The notes under the pieces: generated by a model
Database searches by the model: none
What the model saw: only the letters and a program-made list of their open reading frames with translations
What the model was told of the DNA's origin: nothing
Program-made: the position numbers and the translations under genes
Origin: Comamonas sp. KCTC 72670
GTDB taxonomy: Bacteria; Myxococcota; Myxococcia; Myxococcales; Myxococcaceae
DNA: 64,000 bases
Direction: 5' to 3'
Assembly: GCA_014656495.1 (NCBI GenBank)
Contig: BNCN01000001.1
Coordinates: 744,001-808,000 of the forward strand
Shown: positions 45,135 through 54,667 of the stretch, piece after piece
Layout of the letters: each line of letters begins with the position of its first letter
How positions within the stretch are numbered: position 1 is the stretch's first letter

Positions 45135-47225
45135 TCAGGGGCCGGTGAGCGCCGCCAGCCGCTGGGACAGGACGGCCGGCTCGGTGACGGGCAGCTCGCA
45201 GACGAAGCCCCGGCACAGGTAGGCCGCGCCCTTCCCCCTCACCGGCTCACGACCCTCGAAGAGGGCCTTCAGCAAGGCGGGCACCGGCTGCCCCGTCGCC
45301 TTCCAGCCCACGGAGACGGTGGGGATGAAGGCGTGGTCCAGGGCGGAGCGCAGCGGCGCCACCTCCTCCCGCGAGCCCGCGAGCGTCACGGCCGCGGCGC
45401 CCTCCAGCAGCGCATCCGCCGCCAGCCCCAGGTAGCCGTACCCCATGGCGTTGCGCACCAGTCCCTCGCGCATGCGCGACACGTAGCGCTCCGGCAGCTC
45501 CAGGTGCCGCTTGTCGCCCGTGAGGGCCGCCAGCTCCACCTGCGCCTCCGTCAGCGTGGACGCACCGGACGGGAAGGCGTTGTCGAAGAGGCCATACGTC
45601 GCGACGACGAGGTCCTTCTGTCCCCGGGGCGCGGTGAGGTACGCCGCCTTCTCCGCATCCCAGAAGAGGTCCACGGCCCGGCGCACCAGCGCGTCCGCCG
45701 CCTCCAGGTACTTCGCGTCGAACGTCGCCTGATAGAGCGCGGTGAGCCCCGAGGCCAGATTGCCGTAGTCCTCCAGGAAGCCGTCGATGCGCGCCTGGCC
45801 CTCCTGGTACGAGCGCGCCAGCCGCGTCCCATCCCACGCCTTCGCCAGCACGAAGTCCGCGGCGTCCGCGGCCCAGCGCGCCCACTCCGGCCGGTCGAAG
45901 ACGCGCGCGGCGAGCGCGAGCCCGCGAATCATCAGCCCGTTCCAACCGGAGAGCAGCTTGTCGTCCCGGCCCGGCTTCACCCGCTGCTCACGCGCCGCGA
46001 AGAGCGTTTGCCGGGCGGCGGCCAGCTCGCTCGCCACGACGTCCTCCGGCGCACCGCGCTCCTTCGCCAGCGCGTCCACGGGGACGACGACCTCCAGCAC
46101 CGTGGCGCCGTGCTCGAAGTTGCCGCCGGGTTGGATACCGAAGTGGCGCAGCACCAGCTCCGCCTGGGCCTCCGGCAGCGCCGCGCGGACCTCCTCCGGC
46201 GTCCAGACGAAGAACTTCCCCTCCTCGCCCTCGCTGTCCGCGTCCTGCGCCGCGTAGAAGCCGCCGCCCGCGTCGGTCATCTCGCGGCGCACGTACGCCA
46301 CCGTCTCCTCCACCACCTTGCGCCACAACGGCCGGGGCTCCACCTGCTGCGCCTGCGCGTAGAGGTGCAGGAGCTGCGCGTTGTCGTAGAGCATCTTCTC
46401 GAAGTGGGGCACCCGCCAGCGCGCGTCCACCGAGTACCTGTGGAAGCCGCCCCCGAGCTGGTCATAGATGCCGCCTTGGGCCATGCGCTCCAACGTGAGG
46501 AACACCGCGTCCTTCAACGCCGCGCCCCCGCCGCGCCGCCAGGCCCGCAGCATCAACGCGAAGTTCATCGGGTTGGGGAACTTGGGCGCGCCACCGAAGC
46601 CTCCGTTGACGGCGTCCACCTGCTTCGCCATGCCCTGCCCCATGGCCACCACGTCCGCCACCGTCAACGTGGCGGGCGCGGCCTCCAGTCCATAGGCGGC
46701 CAGCTCCCCGAGCCCCTCCTCGAACTGCGCCGCCTGGCGCTGCACCTCGTCCTGCTTGTTCTCCCACGCGTCCCGCAGCGCCATCAGCAGCCGGGGGAAG
46801 CCCGGGCGTCCATACCGGTCCTGCGGCGGGAAGTAGGTTCCCCCGTAGAAGGGCTTCAGATCCGGCGTGAGGAACACCGTGAGGGGCCAGCCGCCGCCCT
46901 GCCCCATGAGCTGCACCACACCTTGATAAATCTGGTCCAGGTCCGGCCGCTCCTCGCGGTCCACCTTGATGTTGATGAAGCCCTCGTTCATCAACCGCGC
47001 CGTGTCGGGCGACTCGAACGACTCGTGCGCCATGACGTGGCACCAATGGCAGGCGGAGTAGCCCACGGACAACACGATGGGCTTGTTCTCGGCCTTCGCC
47101 CGCGCGAGCGCTTCCTCGCCCCAGGGGAACCAGTCCACGGGGTTGTGCGCGTGTTGACGCAGGTACGGTGACGGCTCCCGGGCCAGGCGGTTGGAGGTGT
47201 CAGCTGCTGGGGGAAGCGTGGCCAT
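45135..47225 (-). CDS. YyaL/SPATA20-type thioredoxin-domain protein
   Basis: 696 residues. N-terminal thioredoxin-like domain (DUF255) opens with [23 protein letters not shown], followed by [16 protein letters not shown] with Cys59-His-Trp-Cys62. The rest, about 210-690, is an alpha/alpha toroid similar to N-acylglucosamine 2-epimerase/cellobiose epimerases ([29 protein letters not shown]). The family is highly conserved from bacteria to man, with no settled enzyme activity. Start at ATG 47225 is supported by CCGGAG seven bases upstream. Convergent with the transglutaminase gene, 22 bases apart. Confidence 0.93.
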   Translation of the reverse strand: MATLPPAADTSNRLAREPSPYLRQHAHNPVDWFPWGEEALARAKAENKPIVLSVGYSACHWCHVMAHESFESPDTARLMNEGFINIKVDREERPDLDQIYQGVVQLMGQGGGWPLTVFLTPDLKPFYGGTYFPPQDRYGRPGFPRLLMALRDAWENKQDEVQRQAAQFEEGLGELAAYGLEAAPATLTVADVVAMGQGMAKQVDAVNGGFGGAPKFPNPMNFALMLRAWRRGGGAALKDAVFLTLERMAQGGIYDQLGGGFHRYSVDARWRVPHFEKMLYDNAQLLHLYAQAQQVEPRPLWRKVVEETVAYVRREMTDAGGGFYAAQDADSEGEEGKFFVWTPEEVRAALPEAQAELVLRHFGIQPGGNFEHGATVLEVVVPVDALAKERGAPEDVVASELAAARQTLFAAREQRVKPGRDDKLLSGWNGLMIRGLALAARVFDRPEWARWAADAADFVLAKAWDGTRLARSYQEGQARIDGFLEDYGNLASGLTALYQATFDAKYLEAADALVRRAVDLFWDAEKAAYLTAPRGQKDLVVATYGLFDNAFPSGASTLTEAQVELAALTGDKRHLELPERYVSRMREGLVRNAMGYGYLGLAADALLEGAAAVTLAGSREEVAPLRSALDHAFIPTVSVGWKATGQPVPALLKALFEGREPVRGKGAAYLCRGFVCELPVTEPAVLSQRLAALTGP

Positions 47226-47340
47226 GCGGACTCCGGGGAAAGGACCGGCTGTCGAGATACGAACCCGCAAGGGGCCGGGCAAGCCGAAAGCACCGGAGGG
47301 ACGATGGCCAACACCGGGGTGGGCTGTGTAGCTGCGCGCC

Positions 47341-48738
47341 GTGTCCCCGCCGCCTCCCGCCGCGCCTCGGCCCGCATCCCCGCCGGGCCTCGGCCCGAAG
47401 TCCTGCCTCGTGTTGCTCGTGCTCGCCCTGGGCGCGCGCCTCGCCCTGATGCTCGGAACAGACGTCTATTTCGACAGCGCCTATTACTGGCAATGGGCGC
47501 GGCAGCTCGACTGGGGCTACTTCGACCACCCGCCGCTGGTGGCCTGGAGCATCGCCCTGCTGGGCATCGAAGGCACCGCCCTGTTCTGTGGCCTGGGCAC
47601 GGTGGCCGCGGTCTGGGGACTGGCGCGCGACGTCCATGGTGACGCGCACGCGGCCTGGCGCGCGGCGGCGCTCTGGAGCACCGTTCCCGCGGGCGCGGTG
47701 GCGGGCGTGTGGCCCACGCCGGACTCCCTGCTCCTGCTCTTCTGGACGCTCGCGCTCTGGGCCCTGTGGCGAGAGCGTTGGATGGGCGCGGGGCTGGCTG
47801 GCGGCTGCGCGTTGCTCGCGAAGTACCCCGCGGTGCTGCTGGGCGTGGCGTTCCTCATCACCACGGCGCGCGCGCGGCGCCTGCCCTGGGGGGCCTGGAG
47901 CACCGCGGCCCTGGCCAGCGCATGTTTCGCCCCCGTGGTGCTCTGGAACGCGGAGAAGGGCTGGGTGGGCTTCACGTTCCAGCTCACCCACGGCCTCGCC
48001 CGGGGCTGGCGCAGCGGCTGGGCCACGTTCGGCGAGTTCCTCGCGGGGCAGCTCGCCCTGGGCGGGCCTGTCTTGTTTCCCCTCGCGGTCTGGTACGGCC
48101 TTCGAGGGCCCCGAGAGCAGCGCCTGCTCCGCATGGCGGTGCTGGTCCCCCTGCTGTTCTTCGGCTGCGCGTCGCTTCGCACACGGGGCGAGGCCAACTG
48201 GCCCTGCGCGGCCTATGTCGCGGTCTGCGTCGGCGTGGCGGGAATGCGGCCCCCCTGGCAACGCGCGGCGGCCCTCACGGGGCTGGCGGTGGTGCTGGGG
48301 ATGGGCTCGCACCTGCTCTTCCCGACGCTCGACTTCCGCCGCGACACGGCGCTGGCCCGGACGCACGGCTGGAGCGTGCTGCGGAGACTGGCCGCGCCCG
48401 AGCACCTCTTCCCGGATTCAGACGCGCGCAACGTCGCCGCCGTGTACGCGGGCAACTACCAACTGGCCTCGCAGGTCGCGTACTACACGGGAGGCGTCAC
48501 GAGGACGGGCGCCCCCGCGCGCTTCAGCCAGTACGACCTCTGGCCCGCCCCTTCGCTGGCGCCCGGTCAGGACGTGCTCTGGGTGGGCGAAGGCGGCCCC
48601 CATCCGCCCGACGAGCTGGTGTCTCGCTTCACGGCCTTGGAAGGCCCCGTGGAGCTGTTTGGCGACTTCCGCGGGAGGCGATTGCACACCTTCCAGGTGT
48701 GGCGGCTGCGCGGATTGAAAGCGGCAACACCTCCCTGA
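47341..48738 (+). CDS. GT39-type membrane glycosyltransferase
   Basis: 465 residues, GTG start at 47341. ArnT/PMT-like: the first periplasmic loop has the acidic motif [25 protein letters not shown] with the catalytic aspartate; about eight to ten hydrophobic helices follow (for example [37 protein letters not shown]). C-terminal soluble domain of about 120 residues. Uses a lipid-linked sugar to modify lipid, glycan or protein on the periplasmic face; the acceptor cannot be predicted. The 115-base gap upstream is shared with the YyaL gene. Confidence 0.9.
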   Translation: MSPPPPAAPRPASPPGLGPKSCLVLLVLALGARLALMLGTDVYFDSAYYWQWARQLDWGYFDHPPLVAWSIALLGIEGTALFCGLGTVAAVWGLARDVHGDAHAAWRAAALWSTVPAGAVAGVWPTPDSLLLLFWTLALWALWRERWMGAGLAGGCALLAKYPAVLLGVAFLITTARARRLPWGAWSTAALASACFAPVVLWNAEKGWVGFTFQLTHGLARGWRSGWATFGEFLAGQLALGGPVLFPLAVWYGLRGPREQRLLRMAVLVPLLFFGCASLRTRGEANWPCAAYVAVCVGVAGMRPPWQRAAALTGLAVVLGMGSHLLFPTLDFRRDTALARTHGWSVLRRLAAPEHLFPDSDARNVAAVYAGNYQLASQVAYYTGGVTRTGAPARFSQYDLWPAPSLAPGQDVLWVGEGGPHPPDELVSRFTALEGPVELFGDFRGRRLHTFQVWRLRGLKAATPP

Positions 48739-48831
48739 ATCGCAAACACCTGGAGCCCTCGAGCGCCCGGGCTGGACGTGCCCGCATCCCCATGCAAGCC
48801 TTCAAGTCCTATCATCGGGGGTGCAGCACAC

Positions 48832-49326
48832 ATGAGAGAGAAAGACACGCAGTACATCCTGGACTGGATTGCCATCCAGGAGCTGGTGGCGGAGTACGGA
48901 CAGGCCATCGACTTCGGCCGGGACACCGGCGACTGGAGCCGCTGGGTGAATGTCTTCACGCCCGAAGTCACCGCGGACTACAGCCGGCTCTTCGGCGGGG
49001 AGCCCGTCACCATGGCCCGCGAGGCCATGGCCCAGGTGGGCGGTGATGCCCTGGCGCCCTTCCACCGCGTCCAGCACGCCACCGCGAACACGGTGCGCAC
49101 CCATTTCAAGAGCGACACCGAGGCGCAGGTCATGGCCTACGCGGACGTGGCCCACTTCTTCTACGCGGGCGGCGAGCAGCAGGAGTGGACCGTCGTCATC
49201 CGCTACACGCACGACGTGGTGAAGGGTGCCGAGGGCTGGCGCATCCGCCGCGTCATGCTGGACCCCCTCCACTTCCGGGGCAACCCGGTGGGCCTGGAGT
49301 TCGTGAAGGGCAAGCGGCTCGTCTGA
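48832..49326 (+). CDS. SnoaL-like/NTF2-fold protein
   Basis: 164 residues. The sequence begins with an alpha helix (IQELVAEYGQAIDFGRDTGDW) and then alternates strands in a cone-shaped NTF2 pattern: VNVFTPEVTADYS, FHRVQHATANTVRTHF, AQVMAYADVAHFFYAG, WTVVIRYTHDVVKGAEGWRI. Such SnoaL_4-type proteins include dehydratases, cyclases and hydroxylases; a WSRW element with conserved aromatic residues is in place, but catalytic residues cannot be picked without a structure. ATG 48832 was chosen since homologous sequence begins there. Four bases separate it from the convergent MFS gene. Confidence 0.72.
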   Translation: MREKDTQYILDWIAIQELVAEYGQAIDFGRDTGDWSRWVNVFTPEVTADYSRLFGGEPVTMAREAMAQVGGDALAPFHRVQHATANTVRTHFKSDTEAQVMAYADVAHFFYAGGEQQEWTVVIRYTHDVVKGAEGWRIRRVMLDPLHFRGNPVGLEFVKGKRLV

Positions 49327-49330
49327 CGCG

Positions 49331-50596
49331 TCACTCCGCTCCGCGCGCCGCGGCACTCCTCCGCAGCGCGCCGGGCAGCCGCCAGGCCGCGAACAACGTC
49401 GCGAGTGTGCCTCCAGCGCCCGCCACCATCAAAGTCACGGGCGCGGAGGTGGCATCCAGCAACAGGCCCCCGGCGACGTAGGACAGGCCCGCCGCCACGC
49501 CAATGGCCCCGTAGAGATTCCCGAACACCCGCCCTTGCATCCCCACGGGGACCCACCGCTGGATGAGGGTGTGGCTGGCCACATCCATGGCCGCGATGCC
49601 CACGCCGCGCACCGCTTGCATCACGAACGCGGCGGACACGGCCCAGGCCAGCCCCGTGAGCAGATTGCCCACGCTGCTCACCGCGAACCCCAGCACCAAC
49701 ATCACGGGCATCGCCGCACGCCCGCCCAGCCGCGACATCCACGCGTAGCCCGCCACCAGGCCCAATCCCACCGCGCCCAGGAGCAGGCCGACGGCGGAGT
49801 CTCCCGCCTGGAAGGTCTCCTTCGCGAGCAGCACCAGCGCCACGTCATCCACGCCGTTGAAGGCGACCACGGCGCAGAAGCCCAGGGAGACGACGCGGGC
49901 CACCGGGGCCCTCCAGAGATAGACGAGCCCATCCCGTGCCTGCCGGAACAGCGACACCGGTGGCGCGGCTCCGTCATGAGAAGGAGGTACGGAGGGCAAC
50001 CTCCGCAGCAAAGCCGCGGAGACCAGGAAGGACGCCGCGTCGATGAGCAGCACGCCGCGCAGTCCCACGAGGGGAAACATCGCCGCGGCGAGCAAGGGCC
50101 CCAGCGCCTCCGCGGCTTGAGTCCCGAACCCGACGCTGGCGTTCGCCGCCTCCAGGTCCTCGCCACGCACCAACGCGGGCACCACGGCCCGGGAGGCGGG
50201 TTGGAAGATCTGCCCCGCCACCGCTCGCGCGGCGACCAGCACCAGCAACACGGGCAGCGGCGGCAGCGTGAGCGCGATGACGGCCAGCAGCGCCGCCTGC
50301 GCGAGGTCACACACCACCATCACCCGCTTGAGGTCGAACCGGTCGCTGATGGCCCCCGTGAGCGGCCCCAGCAGCGCGGGCGCGAAGTCCCCCACGAGGA
50401 GCAGCAGCGACACGGCCAATGCCTGTCCCGTGAGCTGCGCGACATACAACATCAACGCCACGAGGCTGAGTGAATCGCCCGTGAAGGAGATGGCGCGCGC
50501 GGCCCACAGCGAACGAAACGCCGGGTGCTCCCGCAAGAGCTGGAGGGCGCCCCTCCCGCCCCCTTCCAGACCTGACTCACTCCCGGGTACAGACAT
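49331..50596 (-). CDS. MFS transporter
   Basis: 421 residues from ATG 50596 (an in-frame start 12 codons upstream is less likely). Twelve helices are visible, with the MFS motif after helix 2 as GAISDRFDLKRVMVV. The EntS/MFS_3-type architecture (FRSLWAARAISFTGDSLSLVALMLYVAQLTG at the start, split here over several elements) suggests an exporter of a small molecule or siderophore. No biosynthetic gene cluster sits beside it; its substrate is unknown. It faces the SnoaL-like gene tail to tail, four bases apart. Confidence 0.88.
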   Translation of the reverse strand: MSVPGSESGLEGGGRGALQLLREHPAFRSLWAARAISFTGDSLSLVALMLYVAQLTGQALAVSLLLLVGDFAPALLGPLTGAISDRFDLKRVMVVCDLAQAALLAVIALTLPPLPVLLVLVAARAVAGQIFQPASRAVVPALVRGEDLEAANASVGFGTQAAEALGPLLAAAMFPLVGLRGVLLIDAASFLVSAALLRRLPSVPPSHDGAAPPVSLFRQARDGLVYLWRAPVARVVSLGFCAVVAFNGVDDVALVLLAKETFQAGDSAVGLLLGAVGLGLVAGYAWMSRLGGRAAMPVMLVLGFAVSSVGNLLTGLAWAVSAAFVMQAVRGVGIAAMDVASHTLIQRWVPVGMQGRVFGNLYGAIGVAAGLSYVAGGLLLDATSAPVTLMVAGAGGTLATLFAAWRLPGALRRSAAARGAE

Positions 50597-51145
50597 GCGC
50601 CGCGCGTCCCGCCTTCCTCGCTCTGGCGGCACCGTAGAGGAGCGCTCGGGTGCGGTTCAATTCCCTCTCACCCCGGACACGGCGGGCCCCTCGCCAGGCG
50701 GCGGCGTGCCCGCCCACCCCGGGTGGCCCCGCCGCAGCAGCGCGGTGAGGCTGGCCACCAACGCGATGGTGAGCCCTCGCGCGGGGTTGGCCTCCGCCCC
50801 GCCCAGCGCCGTCGAGTTCACCGCGAACAGGCCCCACCAGAGGCTCAGGCCCCCAGAGGTCACCCCAGCTCCCGAAGCGCCGCCACGGGACGCAAGCGAG
50901 ACAGCGCGCAGAGTCCCCGCCGACGCAGAGCAGCAGTCGGGCGCCCCGCCAGGTCCGGGGCCTAGGGGCAACATGCGCCAGCACGGAAGCCTCGGTAGCC
51001 TTCAACGCCACTTCGAGCGCCTGCCGTTCCCTCCGCCACGGCCGGCCTTCGACTGCCCATCCGAGGGCACGGCCTCGTCGATATACGGGGGGCCGCCCTC
51101 CGTTTCCAGGCGCGCTTCCACACCCCTGAACCGAGGTCGGCTCCG
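50597..51145. other. Region without a convincing gene
   Basis: 549 bases between the MFS start and the S41 lipoprotein start. On the minus strand an open frame at 50657-50974 (105 residues, see next entry) is the only one with hydrophobic character. No terminator with T tract, tRNA or repeat was seen. Must contain the promoters of the two flanking genes. Confidence 0.5.
50657..50974 (-). CDS. Possible small membrane protein or gene remnant
   Basis: 105 residues. The middle carries two hydrophobic stretches, SLWWGLFAVNSTALGG and GLTIALVASLTALLRR, separated by AEANPARG. The N-terminal third is Gly/Ala/Ser-rich and the C-terminal fifth is Pro/Gly-rich, unlike a clean membrane protein. No ribosome-binding site is evident. 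It might be a genuine small two-helix protein or the decayed tail of a larger one; function not recognised. Confidence 0.25.
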   Translation of the reverse strand: MLPLGPGPGGAPDCCSASAGTLRAVSLASRGGASGAGVTSGGLSLWWGLFAVNSTALGGAEANPARGLTIALVASLTALLRRGHPGWAGTPPPGEGPAVSGVRGN

Positions 51146-53368
51146 ATGACACGCCCCTACAAGCCAATGAGGGGCGCTGGGCCCCCTGCGTCACTGTGCC
51201 CACAGGGGTTGCTCGCGGTGGCCTGTGCCTTCAACCTGGCGTGCGGCGAGACACCACCCCCTCCGCCATCACCACCTCCCGCGGCCCTCGACTGGTGCCC
51301 GCACGTCACGCCCGGCACCAGAGGCACGGCTCCAGCCGCCGTGGCCTTGTCCGAGGCCCACGCGCTGCTCCGCTTCTTCAGCCCCGGCCGCGGCTCCCGG
51401 GCCATTGACTCGGTGCTCGCCACCGCGATGGAAGGGAGCACGGTTGACTGGGACGGCGTCGCCCAGGCGCACGCGGACGAATTCCAGTCCGCCTGCATCC
51501 ACGAGCCCCGTGACGCCACGTCGCTGTTCCCGGTCCAGGTCGAACGGCACGACACGGTCGCGCTCATCCGTCCCGGCGTGGGGGAGCCCATACTCCCCGA
51601 AGGAACCCGGGCCGTGGCCATCGACCTGCGCGGGCTGCCCGACGTGCCGGAGCTGGAGGCGGCGCTGACGCGCGCCATCGCGCTCTCCAGCAACACGCCC
51701 GCGCCGCGGGTCTCCGCGCGAGTGCGGGTCCATACCGGGCCAACAAACGAGCTCTACGCCCTCAGCTTCTACTCCAACACCACGCAACGCCTGAACGAGC
51801 CGGCCTACCCGGCCTCGGGCACGGAGGCGCTGCCGGTGGCGCTGCTGACGGACGGCCGCCTGCCTCCCGCCGCCGCGCGCTTCGTGGCAGACCTGCGCGC
51901 GACACGTCGCGCCTGGCTGTGGGGCGACGCCCTGGCGACGGCGGTCGCGGAGTCGCGCTGGGTTCCCGTGGCGCGGAAGGGCCTCTCGATTCGGATTTCG
52001 CAGCTCGAGGACGACGCAGGGCCGCTCCCCGACCGGATTCCCGCGGACGGCGCGCTGCCAATCCCCCTCTCCGAGGGATTGCGTGAGCTGCCCACGCTGG
52101 GCACGCCACCCCCTTTGGACCGGAGCGCCGAGGTGCTCCGTGAAAAGATGACGCCAAGGGCCTTTGTTTCGGGCCCCGGCACCCACCGGGCTCCCACCGC
52201 GGGCATCGCGCGCGCCGCGCTCGTCATCGTCCATGGCGCCGTCCGGCGATTCTTCCCCTACTTCCCGGTGGTGGGCGATGGCATCGACGCGCGACTGGAA
52301 GAGACGCTGGCCTCGGTGGACGAAGCCCCGGTGAACGCGCTGCGCACCGTCCAGCTCCTGCGCCGCTTCGGCGCCGTCCTCCAGGACGGACATGTCTTCG
52401 TCGAGGCCACCCCTTCTCCCTTCATTGGCACGATTCCCGTGTTGATGGAGGAGGTCGCGAACGGGGACGTGGTGGTCCGCCGCTCCCTCTTCCCGGAGTT
52501 CCGCCCGGGCGACACCCTGGTGCGCGTGGACCACCGGAGCGCAGTGGAGTGGTATGCGGAGGAGCTCACCCGGACGTCGGCCGCCACACAGGGCTACCGG
52601 CATGAGCTGGCCACCCGCCGGCTGCGTGAGTTGTCAGGGCCGCGCTCCCTGGCGCTGCGCGGCCCGGACGGCCACGAACGCACCGTGGAAGGCAGACCTT
52701 GGACCGGAGGTGACTTCAGCGAAGCGCTCGGCTCCGCGCCCTCGCGGCGCCCGGGAGGTTGGCTGAGCGACCTGGGCGCGCCCTCGCTCTACTACGTCAA
52801 CATGAACCGGGATTCAGGCATGGACCTGAACGCCTACGTTCAGCACATCCAGACCGCCTCGGACGCGCGCGGGCTCGTCGTGGACATGCGTCACTATCCA
52901 GACTTCCTCGCCCACGTGCCAGTCCAGCACCTCATCCAGGATGACTTCGCCAGCCCCATCCTCCGTGTCATGCGCTGGACGGGCCCCGACCAGCACGACG
53001 TGAAGGAGGACCAACACGTCTTCACGGGAGGCGCCGAGCCCTCGTTCCGAGGCCCCATCGCCCTGCTCGTGGGGCCTCGCACCGTCTCCAGGGCGGAGCA
53101 CTTCGCCACCATGCTCGTGGGGGCCCACCGCGTCCGCGTCGTGGGCCGGCGCAGCGCCGGCACCAACGGCGACATCACCCACCTGGTGCTGCCAGGGAAC
53201 TTCCGGTTCGCGTTCACCGGAATGGAAGTTCTCTATCCTGACCGCTCCACCTTCCATGGCGTGGGAATTGTGCCGGATGAAGAGATTGTGCCGACGACGG
53301 AAGACCTCGCCTTGGATAGAGACCCTGAACTTTTGAAAGCAATCGAGCTGCTTCAAGCAGCCGAGTAA
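51146..53368 (+). CDS. S41-family peptidase-like lipoprotein
   Basis: 740 residues. The N terminus is a signal peptide with a lipobox ending at Cys33 (NLACGE). The S41 (tail-specific protease/CtpA) core is in the last 300 residues: a beta-strand region before DARGLVVDMRHYPDF, ALLVGPRTVSRAEHFATMLVG with nucleophile Ser648, then VVGRRSAGTNGDITHLVLPG and FTGMEVLYPDRSTFHGVGIVPD. The typical catalytic lysine of CtpA four residues downstream is not seen, as in tricorn-type S41 proteins, where a glutamate (here Glu651) serves. A PDZ-like region may lie before it (about 430-500). Outer-membrane or periplasmic processing is likely, substrate unknown. Confidence 0.8.
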   Translation: MTRPYKPMRGAGPPASLCPQGLLAVACAFNLACGETPPPPPSPPPAALDWCPHVTPGTRGTAPAAVALSEAHALLRFFSPGRGSRAIDSVLATAMEGSTVDWDGVAQAHADEFQSACIHEPRDATSLFPVQVERHDTVALIRPGVGEPILPEGTRAVAIDLRGLPDVPELEAALTRAIALSSNTPAPRVSARVRVHTGPTNELYALSFYSNTTQRLNEPAYPASGTEALPVALLTDGRLPPAAARFVADLRATRRAWLWGDALATAVAESRWVPVARKGLSIRISQLEDDAGPLPDRIPADGALPIPLSEGLRELPTLGTPPPLDRSAEVLREKMTPRAFVSGPGTHRAPTAGIARAALVIVHGAVRRFFPYFPVVGDGIDARLEETLASVDEAPVNALRTVQLLRRFGAVLQDGHVFVEATPSPFIGTIPVLMEEVANGDVVVRRSLFPEFRPGDTLVRVDHRSAVEWYAEELTRTSAATQGYRHELATRRLRELSGPRSLALRGPDGHERTVEGRPWTGGDFSEALGSAPSRRPGGWLSDLGAPSLYYVNMNRDSGMDLNAYVQHIQTASDARGLVVDMRHYPDFLAHVPVQHLIQDDFASPILRVMRWTGPDQHDVKEDQHVFTGGAEPSFRGPIALLVGPRTVSRAEHFATMLVGAHRVRVVGRRSAGTNGDITHLVLPGNFRFAFTGMEVLYPDRSTFHGVGIVPDEEIVPTTEDLALDRDPELLKAIELLQAAE

Positions 53369-53456
53369 ACGGCCGCGACGATGTATGCCATTGGCGCCTT
53401 TCGACACAGGTGCCTGAAGCGGCAGGATGCGGCTCCCCCCGTGAAAAGGAGCTGTC

Positions 53457-54065
53457 ATGAACGCACGTCTCTTCGCTGTCGTGTTCCTGGGCGCCGCGAT
53501 GTCCGCAGGCTGTGGTGAGCCCGAGGTCTCCCCGCCGGAGCCCTCGGGCGAGGGCGTCATCATCCCCTCTGCCGAGACGCAGGGAGGGTCCGACACCGTC
53601 ACCGCCTTCGCGTACTGTGATGACGTCGCGACCTGGAACTCGGCCTGGGCGACGCTCGAGAACCAGGTCCTGGTGCTCGTCAACGAGCGCCGGGCCGCGG
53701 GCGCAGTCTGTAATGGCGTGGTGAAGGCTCCCGCGCCCGCGCTCACCATGAACGCGCAGCTGCGCTGTGCGGCGCGCAAGCACTCCAAGGACATGGGCAC
53801 CAACAACTTCATGAGCCACACCGGCTCGGATGGCTCCTCGCCCTGGCAGCGGATGAACTGGGCGGGCTACACGTACCGCAACGCTGCGGAGAACGTGGCG
53901 GCCGGCTACGCCACCGCGGCGGCCGTGGTGAACGGATGGATGGCCAGCAGCGGCCACTGCAACAACATCATGAACCCGAGCCTCCTCGACATCGGCATCG
54001 GGTACTTCAACGCGCCCAGCAGCACGTACCGGCACTACTGGACACAGGCCTTCGGCCGGCAGTGA
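53457..54065 (+). CDS. CAP-domain lipoprotein
   Basis: 202 residues. Signal peptide and lipobox at 1-19 (AAMSAGCGE with Cys19). The CAP (SCP/PR-1) domain fills about 65-200: VLVNERRAAGAVCNG, LRCAARKHSKDMGTNNFMSHTGSDGSSP (two of the CAP site His residues), YTYRNAAENVAAGY (conserved Glu), GHCNNIMNPSLLDIGIGY (second His) and the closing YWTQAFGRQ. Six conserved cysteines allow disulphides. Bacterial CAP lipoproteins are secreted and their role is unclear. GAAAAGGAGCTGTC before ATG gives a good ribosome-binding site. Confidence 0.93.
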   Translation: MNARLFAVVFLGAAMSAGCGEPEVSPPEPSGEGVIIPSAETQGGSDTVTAFAYCDDVATWNSAWATLENQVLVLVNERRAAGAVCNGVVKAPAPALTMNAQLRCAARKHSKDMGTNNFMSHTGSDGSSPWQRMNWAGYTYRNAAENVAAGYATAAAVVNGWMASSGHCNNIMNPSLLDIGIGYFNAPSSTYRHYWTQAFGRQ

Positions 54066-54124
54066 CACCGGGCTAGAGTGTGGGCCGGGCGCTCATCCGG
54101 AGCGCCCGGTACGCCTCGCCCATC

Positions 54125-54667
54125 ATGGACCTCACGCTCCTCTTCGTCGGCCTCATCAAGGTGGTGTTCGGCGGCCTCGTCGCCGCGCTGGGCATCTGGT
54201 TCGCGCTCCGGGGCCTGAGCCGCATCCTCGGCGCCAACCCGGCGGCGGAGCTGCGTCAGGGCAACGTCGCCGCGTGCCTCGTCCACGCCGCGAGCCTCTT
54301 GGCCCTGGGACTGCTGGTGCAGCACGCGGTACAGGCCACGTCGGACGCGGTCGACCTCACCGTGCAGAACCCGCCCATCCACCTCGCCGTGGTGGGCAAG
54401 CTGCTGGCGGTGTCCGTCCTCCACGTGGGGTTGTCCCTGGGCGTGGGCGTCACGGTGCTCGGCACGGGCGTCCTGCTGTTCGACCGGATGACGCCCGGCA
54501 TCGATGAGCTGGAGGAGGTGCGCAAGGGCAACGTCGCCGCCGCGCTCATCCTGTCCGCCATCCTGCTGGTGCTGGCGCTGCTGACCGCGCCGGGCCTGCA
54601 GGCGGCGCTCAACGGGCTCATCCCCTTCCCCCAGCTCCCCGAAGGGATGCTGCGCGCGCCCGCGTGA
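54125..54667 (+). CDS. DUF350-family membrane protein
   Basis: 180 residues from ATG 54125. Five or six hydrophobic helices and an internal duplication: ELRQGNVAACLVHAASLLALGLLV and EVRKGNVAAALILSAILLVLALLT (given shortened to the shared RxGNVAAxL core) are the DUF350 signature. Function unknown; small inner-membrane protein. The next gene starts inside its stop (GTGA, four bases), so a transglutaminase-fold partner is translated with it. A similar arrangement of a DUF350 protein with a processing enzyme suggests a shared envelope task, but this is inference. Confidence 0.82.
   Translation: MDLTLLFVGLIKVVFGGLVAALGIWFALRGLSRILGANPAAELRQGNVAACLVHAASLLALGLLVQHAVQATSDAVDLTVQNPPIHLAVVGKLLAVSVLHVGLSLGVGVTVLGTGVLLFDRMTPGIDELEEVRKGNVAAALILSAILLVLALLTAPGLQAALNGLIPFPQLPEGMLRAPA

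Noticed and set aside
53393..53414. GGCGCCT/AGGTGCC stem after the S41 gene as a terminator
   Set aside because: Seven pairs with a G-U and an 8-base loop and no T tract; too weak beside the others.
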